Part shown: piece after piece, positions 47,161 to 56,234 of the stretch | How the letters are laid out: every line of letters begins with the position of its first letter | Position numbering within the stretch: position 1 is the first letter of the stretch | From: Cellvibrionaceae bacterium | GTDB lineage: Bacteria; Pseudomonadota; Gammaproteobacteria; Pseudomonadales; Cellvibrionaceae | Assembly (NCBI GenBank): GCA_021151825.1 | Contig: JAGKWQ010000004.1 | Coordinates: 186,001-250,000 of the forward strand | Length of the DNA: 64,000 bases | Direction of reading: 5' to 3' | Made by a program: the position numbers and the translations under genes | Notes under the pieces: generated by a model | The model's input: the letters and a program-made list of their open reading frames with translations, nothing else | Told to the model about the DNA's origin: nothing | Databases searched by the model: none

Positions 47161-48171
47161 TTACTGATAAATCTGATCGAAAATGCCACCGTCACCAAAA
47201 TGTTCTGGTTGTGCTTTTGCCCAACCACCGAAGTCATCGATGGTAACGAGTGTTAATTTCGGGAAAGTTTTTACATAAGCTTCAGCAACTTGTGGGTCGC
47301 GTGGACGATAGTAATTTTTCGCAGCAATATTCTGGCCTTCTTTGGTGTAGAGATATTCCAAATAAGCTTTAGCAACTTCAGTTGTACCGTTAGCTTTTGC
47401 GTTTGCATCCACTACAGCCACTGATGGTTCAGCGAGAATAGAAATGCTTGGAACAACAATTTCTACTTCATCCGCACCCAATTCGTTAACTGCCAGGAAC
47501 GCTTCGTTTTCCCAGGTAATTAACACGTCACCAATGCCACGTTGTACGAACGTGGTGGTTGAGCCACGAGCACCGGTGTCTAACACGGGAACGTTTTTAA
47601 ACAGATCGCGCAAAAATGCTTGTGCACCGGCTTTGTCTTTGCCTTGTTTCTTTTCAGCAAATGCCCATGCAGCCAAATAGTTCCAACGTGCACCGCCAGA
47701 GGTTTTTGGGTTAGGGGTAATTACTTCAACACCTTTTTTAACCAGATCATCCCAATCTTTGATGTGTTTGGGATTACCTTTGCGTACCAGAAACACAATG
47801 GTAGACGTGTAAGGTGCAGAGTTGTTCGGCAACTTGGTAACCCAATCTTTTGGCAACAGGTTGCCGATACTGGAAATAGGGTCAATATCACCGGCTAATG
47901 CAAGGGTAACTACGTCAGCTTTCAAACCATCGATTACTGCGCGTGATTGTGCACCGGAGCCACCGTGCGATTGGTCCACATGAACGTTATCGCCGGTTTT
48001 TTCTTTCCAGTGTTTAGCGAAAGCAGCATTGAACTCGCGATAAAGTTCGCGAGTTGGATCATAGGATACGTTTAATAAATTAATATCTTTTGCCAGTACG
48101 CTACCGGACAGCAAACTGGCTGCGATTATCGCCGCTGCTGATTTACCAATTGATCGTGCGCTAAATTTCAT
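47161..48171 (-). CDS. sbp: Sulfate-binding periplasmic protein, copy 1
   Basis: The 336-residue sulfate ABC transporter binding protein has a signal peptide (ending SVLA) and the conserved mature start (DINLLNVSYDPTRELYREFN), QSHGGSGAQSRAV, ITPNPKTSGGARWNYLAAW and DTGARGSTTTFVQRGIGDVL motifs. It binds sulfate in the periplasm and delivers it to CysTW. It starts 32 bases after a porin gene, so DUF2292, porin, sbp and cysTWA may form one transcript. A close paralogue lies at 51824-52831. Confidence 0.95.
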   Translation of the reverse strand: MKFSARSIGKSAAAIIAASLLSGSVLAKDINLLNVSYDPTRELYREFNAAFAKHWKEKTGDNVHVDQSHGGSGAQSRAVIDGLKADVVTLALAGDIDPISSIGNLLPKDWVTKLPNNSAPYTSTIVFLVRKGNPKHIKDWDDLVKKGVEVITPNPKTSGGARWNYLAAWAFAEKKQGKDKAGAQAFLRDLFKNVPVLDTGARGSTTTFVQRGIGDVLITWENEAFLAVNELGADEVEIVVPSISILAEPSVAVVDANAKANGTTEVAKAYLEYLYTKEGQNIAAKNYYRPRDPQVAEAYVKTFPKLTLVTIDDFGGWAKAQPEHFGDGGIFDQIYQ

Positions 48172-48203
48172 AATGTTTTGCTCTCTGAAAAATATTGTAA
48201 GAA

Positions 48204-49454
48204 TTAGAAACGGAAATCAAAACCCAATGCCGATGCAGTATCGGTAGTGGCTTTAGTGCTGATTTTTTCATCGCCTTCTACTTCAACACTGGCAACGGTG
48301 GCAAATACGCGCGCGTTAGGGTTGAAGTTGTAATCCAGACCAATAATCACACCTTCCAGATCAACGTCTTTATAAGCGGTATTGGTTGGTGTAGTGGTGG
48401 AGTTAGCGTATTGAATTTTTGCCAACCATGGGCCAGCAATTTTCCACTGCGCGTTGACGATAAAACCGTCCTGCTCTTTAAAGGCATTACCCGCGGCGCC
48501 GTCCCATTCACCGAGCGGGTTCAATCCGTTTTGTGCACCCAGTGTAGTGCCGTTAGTACCTACAAATGTAGAAAGACCACCCAATGAATCTACGTCGTCA
48601 TGTGCTTCAGCCGTTTGGTAAATGCCACCAAATTTGAATGGACCAACAGTGAATTCACCAACAGCGCGAATTGCATCAGTTGTGGCGATGTTTGAATCAA
48701 CGCCTACACCGACATACCATTTGGCTTTGCCGTAAGTGATGGATGCTGATTTGCCCGAGGCGAAATTGTTGTCATCCTGCTGGTTGGTTCCACTAACAGG
48801 AACGCCCGTTTCTTCGGCATTGATTGCCGCGAGGTTTACTTCAAGGCCACCAAACCAAATCGGTGAGGTGTATTGGATTACGTTATCCGGACGGTTTTCA
48901 CCGACGATATAAGTACCGATATCGCCCAACGGAGAATCGTTAAATCGATCAAGGTCAGTACGCAATACCGGGTTGGTTTGCAGGGTTTTTAACGGGCTAT
49001 CATTTTTGCCTACTAAAATAGAACCCCAGCTGCCACGCAGGCCACCAAAAATATTACGTTGAGTCAGTTCACGACCATTGGCATTGGTGCCGTTATCAAC
49101 GTCAATACCGTATTCCAGACGGTAGAAAACTTGTACGCTGGAGGTCGCATCAAAATCACCTTGCACACCCAGGCGTGAACCGGTGCTTTCCAATGCAAAA
49201 GTATCCAATTCGGTAGTCACACCGGTTGCGCCAACATGGCGGTAAGTTGTAGCGCCGGCAGCAGTGGGTGCGAAATCAATTTTTTCCAAATCGTATTGAT
49301 TGGCTGTTAAATGAATTTTTCCGTACAGCGTAGGGAAGCCAGCAAATGCGTTGGCAGAAAGTGCTGCACCAACAAGCAGTGCTAATGAATTACGTTTGAA
49401 TCCTGTGCTCTTGACTTGTGATCGCACAACCGACCACTTGTTTTGAAATGACAT
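48204..49454 (-). CDS. Outer-membrane porin, copy A
   Basis: The 416-residue Gram-negative porin has a signal peptide ending NAFAG, then the mature start FPTLYGKIHLTANQYD, the GSRLGVQGDFDATSSVQVFYRLEYG segment and an ending in Phe (GFDFRF), as expected for a 16-strand barrel. It is very similar to the 49954-51222 porin along its length. The ATG at 49454 has GGAG 7 bases upstream. Location between the DUF2292 and sbp genes suggests sulfate or organosulfur diffusion across the outer membrane, which is inference. Confidence 0.92.
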   Translation of the reverse strand: MSFQNKWSVVRSQVKSTGFKRNSLALLVGAALSANAFAGFPTLYGKIHLTANQYDLEKIDFAPTAAGATTYRHVGATGVTTELDTFALESTGSRLGVQGDFDATSSVQVFYRLEYGIDVDNGTNANGRELTQRNIFGGLRGSWGSILVGKNDSPLKTLQTNPVLRTDLDRFNDSPLGDIGTYIVGENRPDNVIQYTSPIWFGGLEVNLAAINAEETGVPVSGTNQQDDNNFASGKSASITYGKAKWYVGVGVDSNIATTDAIRAVGEFTVGPFKFGGIYQTAEAHDDVDSLGGLSTFVGTNGTTLGAQNGLNPLGEWDGAAGNAFKEQDGFIVNAQWKIAGPWLAKIQYANSTTTPTNTAYKDVDLEGVIIGLDYNFNPNARVFATVASVEVEGDEKISTKATTDTASALGFDFRF

Positions 49455-49560
49455 GCTAATCTCCAGTTTTTCACAAATCACATCCGGTGTTCCGGTTAGT
49501 GGTATTTATTGATAGTTTTTAACAAAAATTTTTTAAATTTTGTTTGTAATCGGTACCGAT

Positions 49561-49752
49561 TTATTTGGTGTTGACACCTTTTTCCCAACGCTTTTTTTCA
49601 CGTCGCTCAATCTGTACTACCTGACCATTGTGAACCTGAATTTCCAACGAACCGAATTGAATAAACGCCAGTTGTTGTTTGATTTCTTCGAGAATTTCAT
49701 CGGCAACATCGTTAGCGGATGGGCCTGCCTGCTCTGTGCGGTGAGTCCCCAT
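49561..49752 (-). CDS. DUF2292 small protein, copy A
   Basis: This 63-residue protein of the DUF2292 (YezD-like) family has an acidic helix (ADEILEEIKQQLAFIQ), then the core FGSLEIQVHNGQVVQIERREKKRW. The ATG at 49752 is preferred to the ORF start at 49806 because AGAGG lies 7 bases upstream and the -10-like hexamer overlaps the longer start. It shares a unit with the porin gene and has a near-copy at 51336-51512. The function of the family is unknown, although members recur beside sulfur genes. Confidence 0.83.
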   Translation of the reverse strand: MGTHRTEQAGPSANDVADEILEEIKQQLAFIQFGSLEIQVHNGQVVQIERREKKRWEKGVNTK

Positions 49753-49801
49753 AATGACCTCTTGTTCATTTTCCCCAGATTGATTTCTGAAGTCTGGCGC
49801 C

Positions 49802-49856
49802 ATCATAGGGTGCGCCTATTAAAACTAAAAATACTGATTTTTTATTAGCTTATAAC
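49802..49856 (-). promoter_or_regulatory. Conserved promoter box, copy A
   Basis: A 30-base block (49827-49856) is identical to one at 51601-51630. Reading on the minus strand it starts GTTATAAGCTAATAA, contains a TTAT/ATAA dyad typical of LysR-type sites, and is followed 19 bases later by TATGAT (49802-49807), a good -10 hexamer. The spacing is the same in both copies, with the DUF2292 ATG about 50 bases downstream. CysB is a plausible binder but unproven. Confidence 0.7.
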
Positions 49857-49953
49857 AGTGCTTTGATGGCTATAGCATTCACATGGGTTGCGGGGATCAA
49901 ACTGCATAACGCTTCCCTGCGTAGCGCTACTGGTTTGCCTGATGGCGCAAATT

Positions 49954-51222
49954 TTAGAAACGGAAATCAATGCCTAATGCAACGATATTATCGGTGGTTG
50001 CCTTGGTGCTGATGGCCGCATCGCCTTGTGCTTCAACATCGGCGTAGTAACCGAAAATGCGTGTTGCATCATTCAGTGCGAAATCAAGGCCTACTGCCAA
50101 CGCATCCAGATCTACATCGGAGTAAGTGGTGTTGAGGGGAGTAGAAGTGCTGTTGGCGTATTGGAATTTGGCAGACCATGGGCCAGCGATTTTCCATACA
50201 CCATTTATTACATAACCATCTTGTTCTTTGTAAGCGGTGGTGCCGCCAGCGCCATCCCACTCAGCCAGAGGGTTAATACCATTTTGCGCACCTACGGTAG
50301 TAGTCGTGGCGTTTACAAAGCTGGTAAAGCCACCCAGGACGTCTTCGGCATCGTGCGCTTCAGCTGTTTGGTAGATTGCACCCAGTTTGACCGGGCCGAA
50401 AGTAACTTCACCCACAACACGTGCTGCGTCCGTAGTTGCAACATTGTTCTCGTAAGCTGCACCGATGAACCAGCCAGTTTGGCCGTAACCGATAGACACG
50501 GATTGGCCAGAGGCGAAGCCATTGTCATCTTGTTGGTTGGTTGCTGATTGGGATACACCGGTTTCTTCTGCTTGCACGGCTGCCAGGTTAATTTCCAAAC
50601 CGCCCAACAAAATCGGAGAGGTGTACTGGATTACGTTATCAACGCGGTTTTCACCAACCAGATAAGTACCAATGTCAGCCAATGGCGCTTCATTGAAGCG
50701 GTCGATATCTGTTTTTTGCACTGCAGGCACGAAACTGTTTTTCACAATAGTGCCATTGCGGCCAGCGAGTGAACGCAGGGGAGTATCATTTTTACCGGCC
50801 AACAACGCACCCCAGTTGCCACGCAGGCCCCCGAAAATATTGCGTTGTACCAGTTCACGGCCATTGCTGTTGGTGCCGTTGTCGTAATCCACACCGTATT
50901 CCACGCGATAGAACACGTTCACACCGGCAGCCGCATCAAAATCACCTTGCACGCCTAAACGTGAACCGATGCTTTCTACAGTGAAGCTATCCAGTTCAGT
51001 AGCAACATTCGTTGCACCCACATTGCGGTAAGTGGTCGCGCCAGTAGCGGTGGGCGCGAAATCAATTTTTTCAAAATCGTATTGACCGGCAGTAACTTGT
51101 ACTTTGCCGTACAGGGTTGGGAAGCCAGCGAAAGCGTTAACTGATAACGCCAGGCCAAGGGCAGTGAAAAGGGTCTTGCGCGGAAAGCGCGTTGAGGCCA
51201 CGGCGTGAGTAAATAATGACAT
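49954..51222 (-). CDS. Outer-membrane porin, copy B
   Basis: This 422-residue porin is a paralogue of the 48204-49454 gene. It has a signal peptide ending VNAFAG, the same mature start GFPTLYGKVQVTAGQYDFEK, conserved segments GSRLGVQGDFDAAAGVNVFY and VIQYTSPILLGGLEINLAA, and a terminal GIDFRF. It carries a small insertion (LAGRNGTIVKNSFVPAVQ) compared with copy A. It lies downstream of DUF2292 copy B, and both are read from the conserved promoter box at 51576-51630. Confidence 0.92.
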   Translation of the reverse strand: MSLFTHAVASTRFPRKTLFTALGLALSVNAFAGFPTLYGKVQVTAGQYDFEKIDFAPTATGATTYRNVGATNVATELDSFTVESIGSRLGVQGDFDAAAGVNVFYRVEYGVDYDNGTNSNGRELVQRNIFGGLRGNWGALLAGKNDTPLRSLAGRNGTIVKNSFVPAVQKTDIDRFNEAPLADIGTYLVGENRVDNVIQYTSPILLGGLEINLAAVQAEETGVSQSATNQQDDNGFASGQSVSIGYGQTGWFIGAAYENNVATTDAARVVGEVTFGPVKLGAIYQTAEAHDAEDVLGGFTSFVNATTTTVGAQNGINPLAEWDGAGGTTAYKEQDGYVINGVWKIAGPWSAKFQYANSTSTPLNTTYSDVDLDALAVGLDFALNDATRIFGYYADVEAQGDAAISTKATTDNIVALGIDFRF

Positions 51223-51335
51223 GCTAATCTCCGAAAAATGATTGTCACAGCCGGTTATCCGGTCAGTGTTTTATTTAAGTCTTATTAATAAAAAAATATT
51301 GAACAAAGATGAAGCGGTTAAAAAACTCACTGGAA

Positions 51336-51512
51336 CTAACGGGCATTAACGCCTTTATCCCAACGCTTTTTCTCACGGCTTTCCAACTGCACGACTTGAC
51401 CGTTGTGGATTTGAATTTCCACGGAACCGTAACGAATATGGGCCAGCTGACGTTTAATTTCGGCTAGCACATCTTCAATACCGTTGGCGATTTCTGGACG
51501 ATGGGTTCCCAT
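51336..51512 (-). CDS. DUF2292 small protein, copy B (58 residues)
   Basis: A short gene easily missed: reading 51512 to 51336 on the minus strand gives 58 codons and TAG. The product begins MGTHRPEIANGIEDVLAEIK and continues with the family core RYGSVEIQIHNGQVVQLES followed by REKKRWDKGVNAR. It is clearly homologous to the 49561-49752 gene, starting with the same MGTHR. GAGG lies 7 bases upstream of the ATG. It sits 113 bases upstream of porin copy B, mirroring copy A, and so is part of the duplicated DUF2292-porin unit. Function unknown. Confidence 0.85.
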   Translation of the reverse strand: MGTHRPEIANGIEDVLAEIKRQLAHIRYGSVEIQIHNGQVVQLESREKKRWDKGVNAR

Positions 51513-51575
51513 AACAAACCTCGTAGGAAATTAGTCTGTGCGTTATTCAGGGCATAATTTCCTGAATTCGGCGCA

Positions 51576-51630
51576 ATCATAGGGATGATGGTTATAAACG
51601 AAAAATACTGATTTTTTATTAGCTTATAAC
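51576..51630 (-). promoter_or_regulatory. Conserved promoter box, copy B
   Basis: This has the same 30-base block (51601-51630) as upstream of DUF2292 copy A, followed at the same distance by the TATGAT -10 hexamer (51576-51581), whereas the intervening 16 bases differ. Conservation of block and spacing with divergence between them argues for selection on a regulator site. It lies between the sbp copy 2 terminator and the DUF2292 gene. Confidence 0.72.
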
Positions 51631-51712
51631 GAAGTTTTTTGTTGTAAGACAAAAAGCTTATTTATAAACAGTGATGTGTTTTAAAATCAGCAAAATTGAA
51701 AATTTATTGCTT

Positions 51713-51744
51713 AAAAAACAACACTCGCGATAAGCGAGTGTTGT
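51713..51744 (-). terminator. Intrinsic terminator of sbp copy 2
   Basis: On the minus strand ACAACACTCGC and GCGAGTGTTGT form a perfect 11-bp stem with a TTATC loop, followed by TTTTTTAA. It separates the second sbp from the downstream DUF2292-porin unit, so the second sbp is probably monocistronic. Confidence 0.92.
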
Positions 51745-51823
51745 CATTCGATTGATTTTTATACGGGATGAAAATCGGCAAAGAACGATTTTTTATCCTG
51801 TATAAGATCTACAATCATGTTTA

Positions 51824-52831
51824 TTACGATTTTGGTGCTTCGTAAATCTTGTCAAATACGCCGCCGTCACCGAAGTGTTGTGGTTGGGCTTTATCCCAAC
51901 CGCCGAAATCAGCGATGGTGGTGAACTCAATAGTCGGGAAGTTTTTGGCGAACGCTTTAGCAACTTGTGGATCGCGTGGGCGGTAGAAATTTTTAGCCGC
52001 AATTTCCTGGCCTTCTTTGGTGTAAAGGTATTTCAGGTAAGCGTCAGCAACTTCGGTGGTGCCTTTAGCCGTCGCATTTTTGCTAACGACTGCTACTGGT
52101 GGTTCAGCCAGAATGGAAATTGAGGGGTAAACAATTTCAATTTCATCGCTGCCAGCTTCCTGGATTGCCAAATGCGCTTCGTTTTCCCATGCAAGCAGGA
52201 CATCACCGATGCCGCGTTGTACGAAGGTCGTGGTTGAGCCGCGAGCGCCTGAATCCAATACCGGAACATTTTTATAGAGCTTTTTCACAAACTCTTGTGC
52301 TGCGTTGTCTGAGCCTTCTTTCTTCTTGGCGTAGGCCCAGGCTGCCAGATAGTTCCAGCGCGCGCCGCCAGAGGTTTTCGGGTTTGGTGTAATCACTTCA
52401 ACACCGGATTTCACCAAATCATTCCAATCTTCGATTTTCTTTGGATTACCTTTGCGTACCAGGAACACGATGGTCGATGTGTAAGGTGCACTGTTATTAG
52501 GGAGCAGTGATGCCCAATTATCCGGAAGCAGTTTGCCATTTTTTGCGAGAGGGCTGATGTCCCCCGCCAGTGCCAGAGTCACTACGTCTGCTTTCAAACC
52601 ATCCAATACGGCGCGCGCTTGACTGCCAGAGCCACCATGGGATTGTTCTACTTTTACGTCATCACCGGTTTGTGCTTTCCAGTGTTTAGCAAACGCAGTG
52701 TTGAATTCGCGATAAAGTTCGCGGGTTGGGTCATAAGATACATTAAGCAAGGTCACTTCTTTTGCGAAGCTTGCTGAACTGAGTAATAAGGTCGCCGCAA
52801 AGAGCGCCGCTTTTTTACTAAACAATTTCAT
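51824..52831 (-). CDS. sbp: Sulfate-binding periplasmic protein, copy 2
   Basis: The 335-residue sulfate-binding protein is highly similar to the 47161-48171 copy, with the same motifs (VTLLNVSYDPTRELYREFN, SHGGSGSQARAV, NPKTSGGARWNYLAAWA). Signal peptide ends SFA. It has its own terminator and a sigma-54-type promoter upstream (52951-52967), so it may respond to different conditions from copy 1. No dedicated permease lies next to it; it probably uses CysTWA. Confidence 0.94.
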   Translation of the reverse strand: MKLFSKKAALFAATLLLSSASFAKEVTLLNVSYDPTRELYREFNTAFAKHWKAQTGDDVKVEQSHGGSGSQARAVLDGLKADVVTLALAGDISPLAKNGKLLPDNWASLLPNNSAPYTSTIVFLVRKGNPKKIEDWNDLVKSGVEVITPNPKTSGGARWNYLAAWAYAKKKEGSDNAAQEFVKKLYKNVPVLDSGARGSTTTFVQRGIGDVLLAWENEAHLAIQEAGSDEIEIVYPSISILAEPPVAVVSKNATAKGTTEVADAYLKYLYTKEGQEIAAKNFYRPRDPQVAKAFAKNFPTIEFTTIADFGGWDKAQPQHFGDGGVFDKIYEAPKS

Positions 52832-52950
52832 AAAAATTCCTTAGGGCAATTCGACAAATTAATGTCAACAGATTAATGACGTAGACTAATAATTAACAAA
52901 TGAGCTGTCCTTGCTGAAATACCTGCGTAACTCCTTCGTTAATTCCGTTA

Positions 52951-52967
52951 TTGCCAGATCTGTGCCA
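52951..52967 (-). promoter_or_regulatory. Candidate sigma-54 promoter for sbp copy 2
   Basis: On the minus strand TGGCACAGATCTGGCAA has GG (52966-52965) and GC (52954-52953) with 10 bases between. The -24 element is a perfect TGGCACA; the -12 element TGGC differs from TTGC at one base. The start would be near 52941, giving a leader of about 110 bases. Confidence 0.7.
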
Positions 52968-53379
52968 TTCATTCATGCGACAAAAACCTGTGTAAATAAA
53001 AACACTTTGTTTTAAATGACAAACCAAAAAGAATAAGTAGTTGTGACGCCGTTCCGGCTGATGATTGGTTAAATCAACACCATAAAAATCAACAAACTAA
53101 ATACATTTTCGTACTTTTATCGATGTGTGATTTTTGAATAAGTGCTGATAAGGTGGTTATAGATCTGTTTAAAAACAAACTATCTATTGAGCTTTTCTTG
53201 TTGGATTAAAAGCAACAACAGATGCTTTTTGTTGAATTGTTAACACCTGTTTTTCCTTTTGTCCCTGCACATAGAACGCTGATATTTAAACATTCTTTTT
53301 TGCGTTAAACAGATGGCCTGTGGTTTTTGCCACAATCTGGCTGTTGGATTCTGAAGGTACTGCATGTTATCGGAAGATC

Positions 53380-53395
53380 TGGCATACCGGTTGCT
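53380..53395 (+). promoter_or_regulatory. Candidate sigma-54 promoter for the TonB receptor
   Basis: TGGCATACCGGTTGCT has GG (53381-53382) and GC (53393-53394) separated by 10 bases; one base of TGGCAC differs and TTGCT is perfect. The start would be near 53405, about 75 bases before the receptor ATG at 53480. Confidence 0.72.
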
Positions 53396-53479
53396 GATGG
53401 CCTGCGAACAGCGCGTATATAGCCTGCAATACGGGCAGCTATTCCGGGCTTCATTCAGAATTTATTGCGGAGAGTGTTA

Positions 53480-56046
53480 ATGAGTGATTTTTATGCTGTA
53501 ACGCGGCAGGAATTTTCTTTTACTGAAAAAAAGCCAATGCAACTCCAACGAAAATTATTTGGCTATGTTATCGGTGGCTTATTGATTGGTAGTATCGCAA
53601 CGCCTGAATTGACCTTTGCCCAGGAGCAATCAAAAAAAACCTTTTCATTGGATACAGTGGTGGTGACTGCGCGTAATCGCGAAGAGAGTGCGCAAAAAGT
53701 TCCGTTACCTGTTTCTGTGGTTGGTGGTAAAACCCTGGACCGGGACAATATAGTTTCGGTTAATGATTTGGTAAAAAAAATACCTAACCTCGGTGTATTT
53801 GGCAGCAATCCACGGCAGACCAGTATTTCCTTGCGTGGTATTGGCAAGAATGCCGCCAACGATACGATGGAGCCGAGCGTTGGTGTAATTGTTGATGGTG
53901 TAGTGAGTTCTTACGTCGGTCAATCCTGGAATGATTTTATCGATTTGGATCGTATAGAAGTTATTCGCGGCCCGCAGGGGACATTGTTGGGTAAGAACAC
54001 CACGTTGGGGGTAGTGAACATTGTTACTAAAGGGCCGAGTTTTAAACCGGGTTATAACTACGAAGTACGCTACGGCGATTACAACGAGCTGGGTGGAAAA
54101 GTTTCTGGCACAGGTGCTATTGTCGATGACTTAATCGCGTATCGCGGTTCACTTTTCTTTAATAAAAAAGATGGGGTGCTGGATAACGTATGGCAATCCG
54201 GTCCGGAAACCTGGAATGAAACCAATCGCGTTGGCGGTCGATTACAGTTTTTGGTTACACCTGATGAAACATTGTCTGCACGAATTATCCTCGACAGTAT
54301 TCAATCGGTAGAAAACGGCAACAAATCATTGTTAGTGGATAACGGTCCGGCACATTTGCGGATGGCGAAGCAAGAACCACTACTTTCTTCAGCCGTTTGC
54401 AGCGTGATTATTTTAATAATCCCGACGGCAGCAAATACCAACCCGTGTTTAGTAATAGCGAATTTGGCAATAATAAAATTGAAGATTCACAAGCGCGCCC
54501 GCAGCGTACCGAGCAGGGTGGTGTTTCGATCGAGTTGAAAAAAATCCTCACCGATGAATATTCGCTTACCTCTATCAGTGCATATCGTGAACAGCATTTT
54601 GATATTAAAAACGGTGGCGTAACCCGTTTTGATATTGGTAATGGTGGTCAACAATTGTGGAATGACCAGACCTCGCAAGAGTTGCGTTTGAACTATAAAG
54701 GCGAAAAAAATTACGACTACCAAGTCGGGTTGTATTATCTGGACGCTGAAGTCTATAGCGATGACCCTACCTATTATGGTGCCGATGCCGCTGCATTTAA
54801 TGCGAGCAACGCCCAGTGGAATTCATTAAAAGCACCTAAATACCGCGGCTTACTAACCGATGCACAACGTGGGGTTTATCGCTCATACGTATTGAATCCA
54901 ACTACCGAAAGTTATGCTGCGTTTGGTCAAATTAACTGGCATTTCACCGAAAGTGCGACACTAACGCTGGGCTTGCGCGATACCTATGAACATAAAGAAG
55001 GGCGCAATCGCCGCGAACTGGATCGTGCCGGAACCGGTTTAACCGATGCCACGGGCAGTGATAATTCCAAAGCAACCAATTATGGTTTAGATGTTGTTGG
55101 TAACAGTGCAGATGCAGCGGCGTGGAGTGCAGCCAAAGCATTGTATCGCTCTGCAATTGGTACCGGCAGCGCCGGTGATAAAGGTATTTACGATTGGATT
55201 GAGGGCGATTCGATTAGCGATAACTCCATCGCCTGGTTGGTTAGCCCGAGTTATCAATTAACGAATGATGTATTGTTGTATGCATCTTTGGCGGCGGGTG
55301 AAAAATCGGGGGCGGTAGAGTTTGATAGTGACTCTTCCAGCGCTACATACGGTCAGCCACTTAATGTAAAACCGGAAAAAGCAGAAAATGCTGAAGTAGG
55401 TTTTAAAAGTTTATTGCTGGATAGTCGCTTGTTGGTTAACGCCAATATTTATTACACCCAATTAACCGATTATCAAAGTAACTTGACGGTAATTGATGAA
55501 AGCCAGGTGAGTGGTTTGCGCAGTTATTTGGGTAACATTCCCGGAGTTACTGCAAAAGGTGTTGAATTTGAAACGGCATTTGCGGTCACACCGGAGTTAA
55601 ATTTTAATCTTTCTGGTGCTTATAATCGCGCAACTTACGATGAGTTTTTTACCACGCTGCCCGATATTTCTGCCACTAAACTGGCAGACTACTCTGGAAA
55701 ACAATTGCACGGCGCCCCGAAGGTAACGCTTGCTTATGGTGTGGATTACACACGTGCATTGGGTAGTGGTTACGGTTTGAATTTTTTCCTCACTAACGCC
55801 TATCGTTCCGATGCGTATTTGCAACCAAGCCAATCCGAATATGCATTGCAAAAAGCTTACAATGTAACGGATGGCGGTGTAGCACTGGATCGTGGTAACG
55901 GTAAATATCGCTTCTCGTTGATCGTTAAAAATATTTTTGATGAGCACTATAAGACTGGTGGCAATACCTACAGCAGTACCAATGCTGTCACCGAACAACC
56001 GGGTTATGGCCGTGCGTTCAGTTTTGCATTTCGTTCCAATTTTTAA
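53480..56046 (+). pseudogene. TonB-dependent receptor with a single-base frameshift
   Basis: A receptor of about 850 residues is split in two frames. The N-terminal part has a signal peptide (from the internal ATG at 53537, MQLQRKLFGYVIGG, ending FAQ), a TonB box-like DTVVVTARNR, and a plug domain. At 54355-54357 the sequence CATTTGCGGAT breaks the frame; adding one T (CAT TTT GCG GAT) restores reading into the second part with the expected HFADGEARTTTFFSRLQRD and a normal barrel ending FRSNF. Whether this is a real mutation or a sequencing error is unknown. The start at 53480 follows GGAGAG; the extra 19 residues before the signal peptide would be unusual. Confidence 0.85.
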
Positions 56047-56138
56047 TGCACTTAATTCTTCTGTAATTTATTCAGTGCGAATATAGGTGAGTGAAATTTG
56101 CGTTAATAGAAACAGTGGCGCGAAGTGAAATAGCTATC

Positions 56139-56217
56139 TGACAAGGTCCGGGAGTGTTGACAAAGCCCCGTGAGTGCTGACAGCGTCACGCGAATGCCGA
56201 CAGAATCCCGTGAGTGG
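56139..56217. repeat. Four-unit tandem repeat of about 20 bases
   Basis: Units begin TGACA or CGACA and share the ending CCCGTGAGTG or close variants: 56139-56157, 56158-56177, 56178-56197 and 56198-56217. The period is 20 bases (19 for the first), that is, two helical turns, which would place protein-binding sites on one face. Confidence 0.6.
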
Positions 56218-56234
56218 TAATTATCACTCACGGG
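56207..56234 (+). other. Long perfect hairpin at the end of the tandem repeat
   Basis: CCCGTGAGTG (56207-56216) and CACTCACGGG (56225-56234) form a perfect 10-bp inverted repeat with 8 bases between. No T run follows, so it is not a standard terminator. Its left arm is the fourth repeat unit. Confidence 0.6.

Larger units (their letters stand above)
52832..53479. other. Divergent control region between sbp copy 2 and the TonB receptor
   Basis: This AT-rich region of 648 bases has no gene I can support. It contains two sigma-54-type promoters pointing outward (52951-52967 minus; 53380-53395 plus). Between them is the sequence TAAAAATCAACAAAC (around 53083-53097), similar to a motif also found before two other sigma-54 sites. 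It is the likely site for activator binding. Confidence 0.55.

Noticed and set aside
49753..49806. Longer N-terminus for DUF2292 copy A
   Set aside because: It overlaps the -10-like hexamer, whereas the ATG at 49752 has a ribosome site and gives the same MGTHR start as copy B.
53310..53345. TGGCC...TTGCC as a sigma-54 promoter
   Set aside because: GG to GC spacing is 12, not 10; the site at 53380 is a much better match.
53364..53480. A 38-codon ORF with an AAGG ribosome site, ending TAATG over the receptor start
   Set aside because: The sigma-54-type promoter at 53380-53395 lies inside it, so its start codon would be upstream of the likely transcription start. It has no family resemblance.
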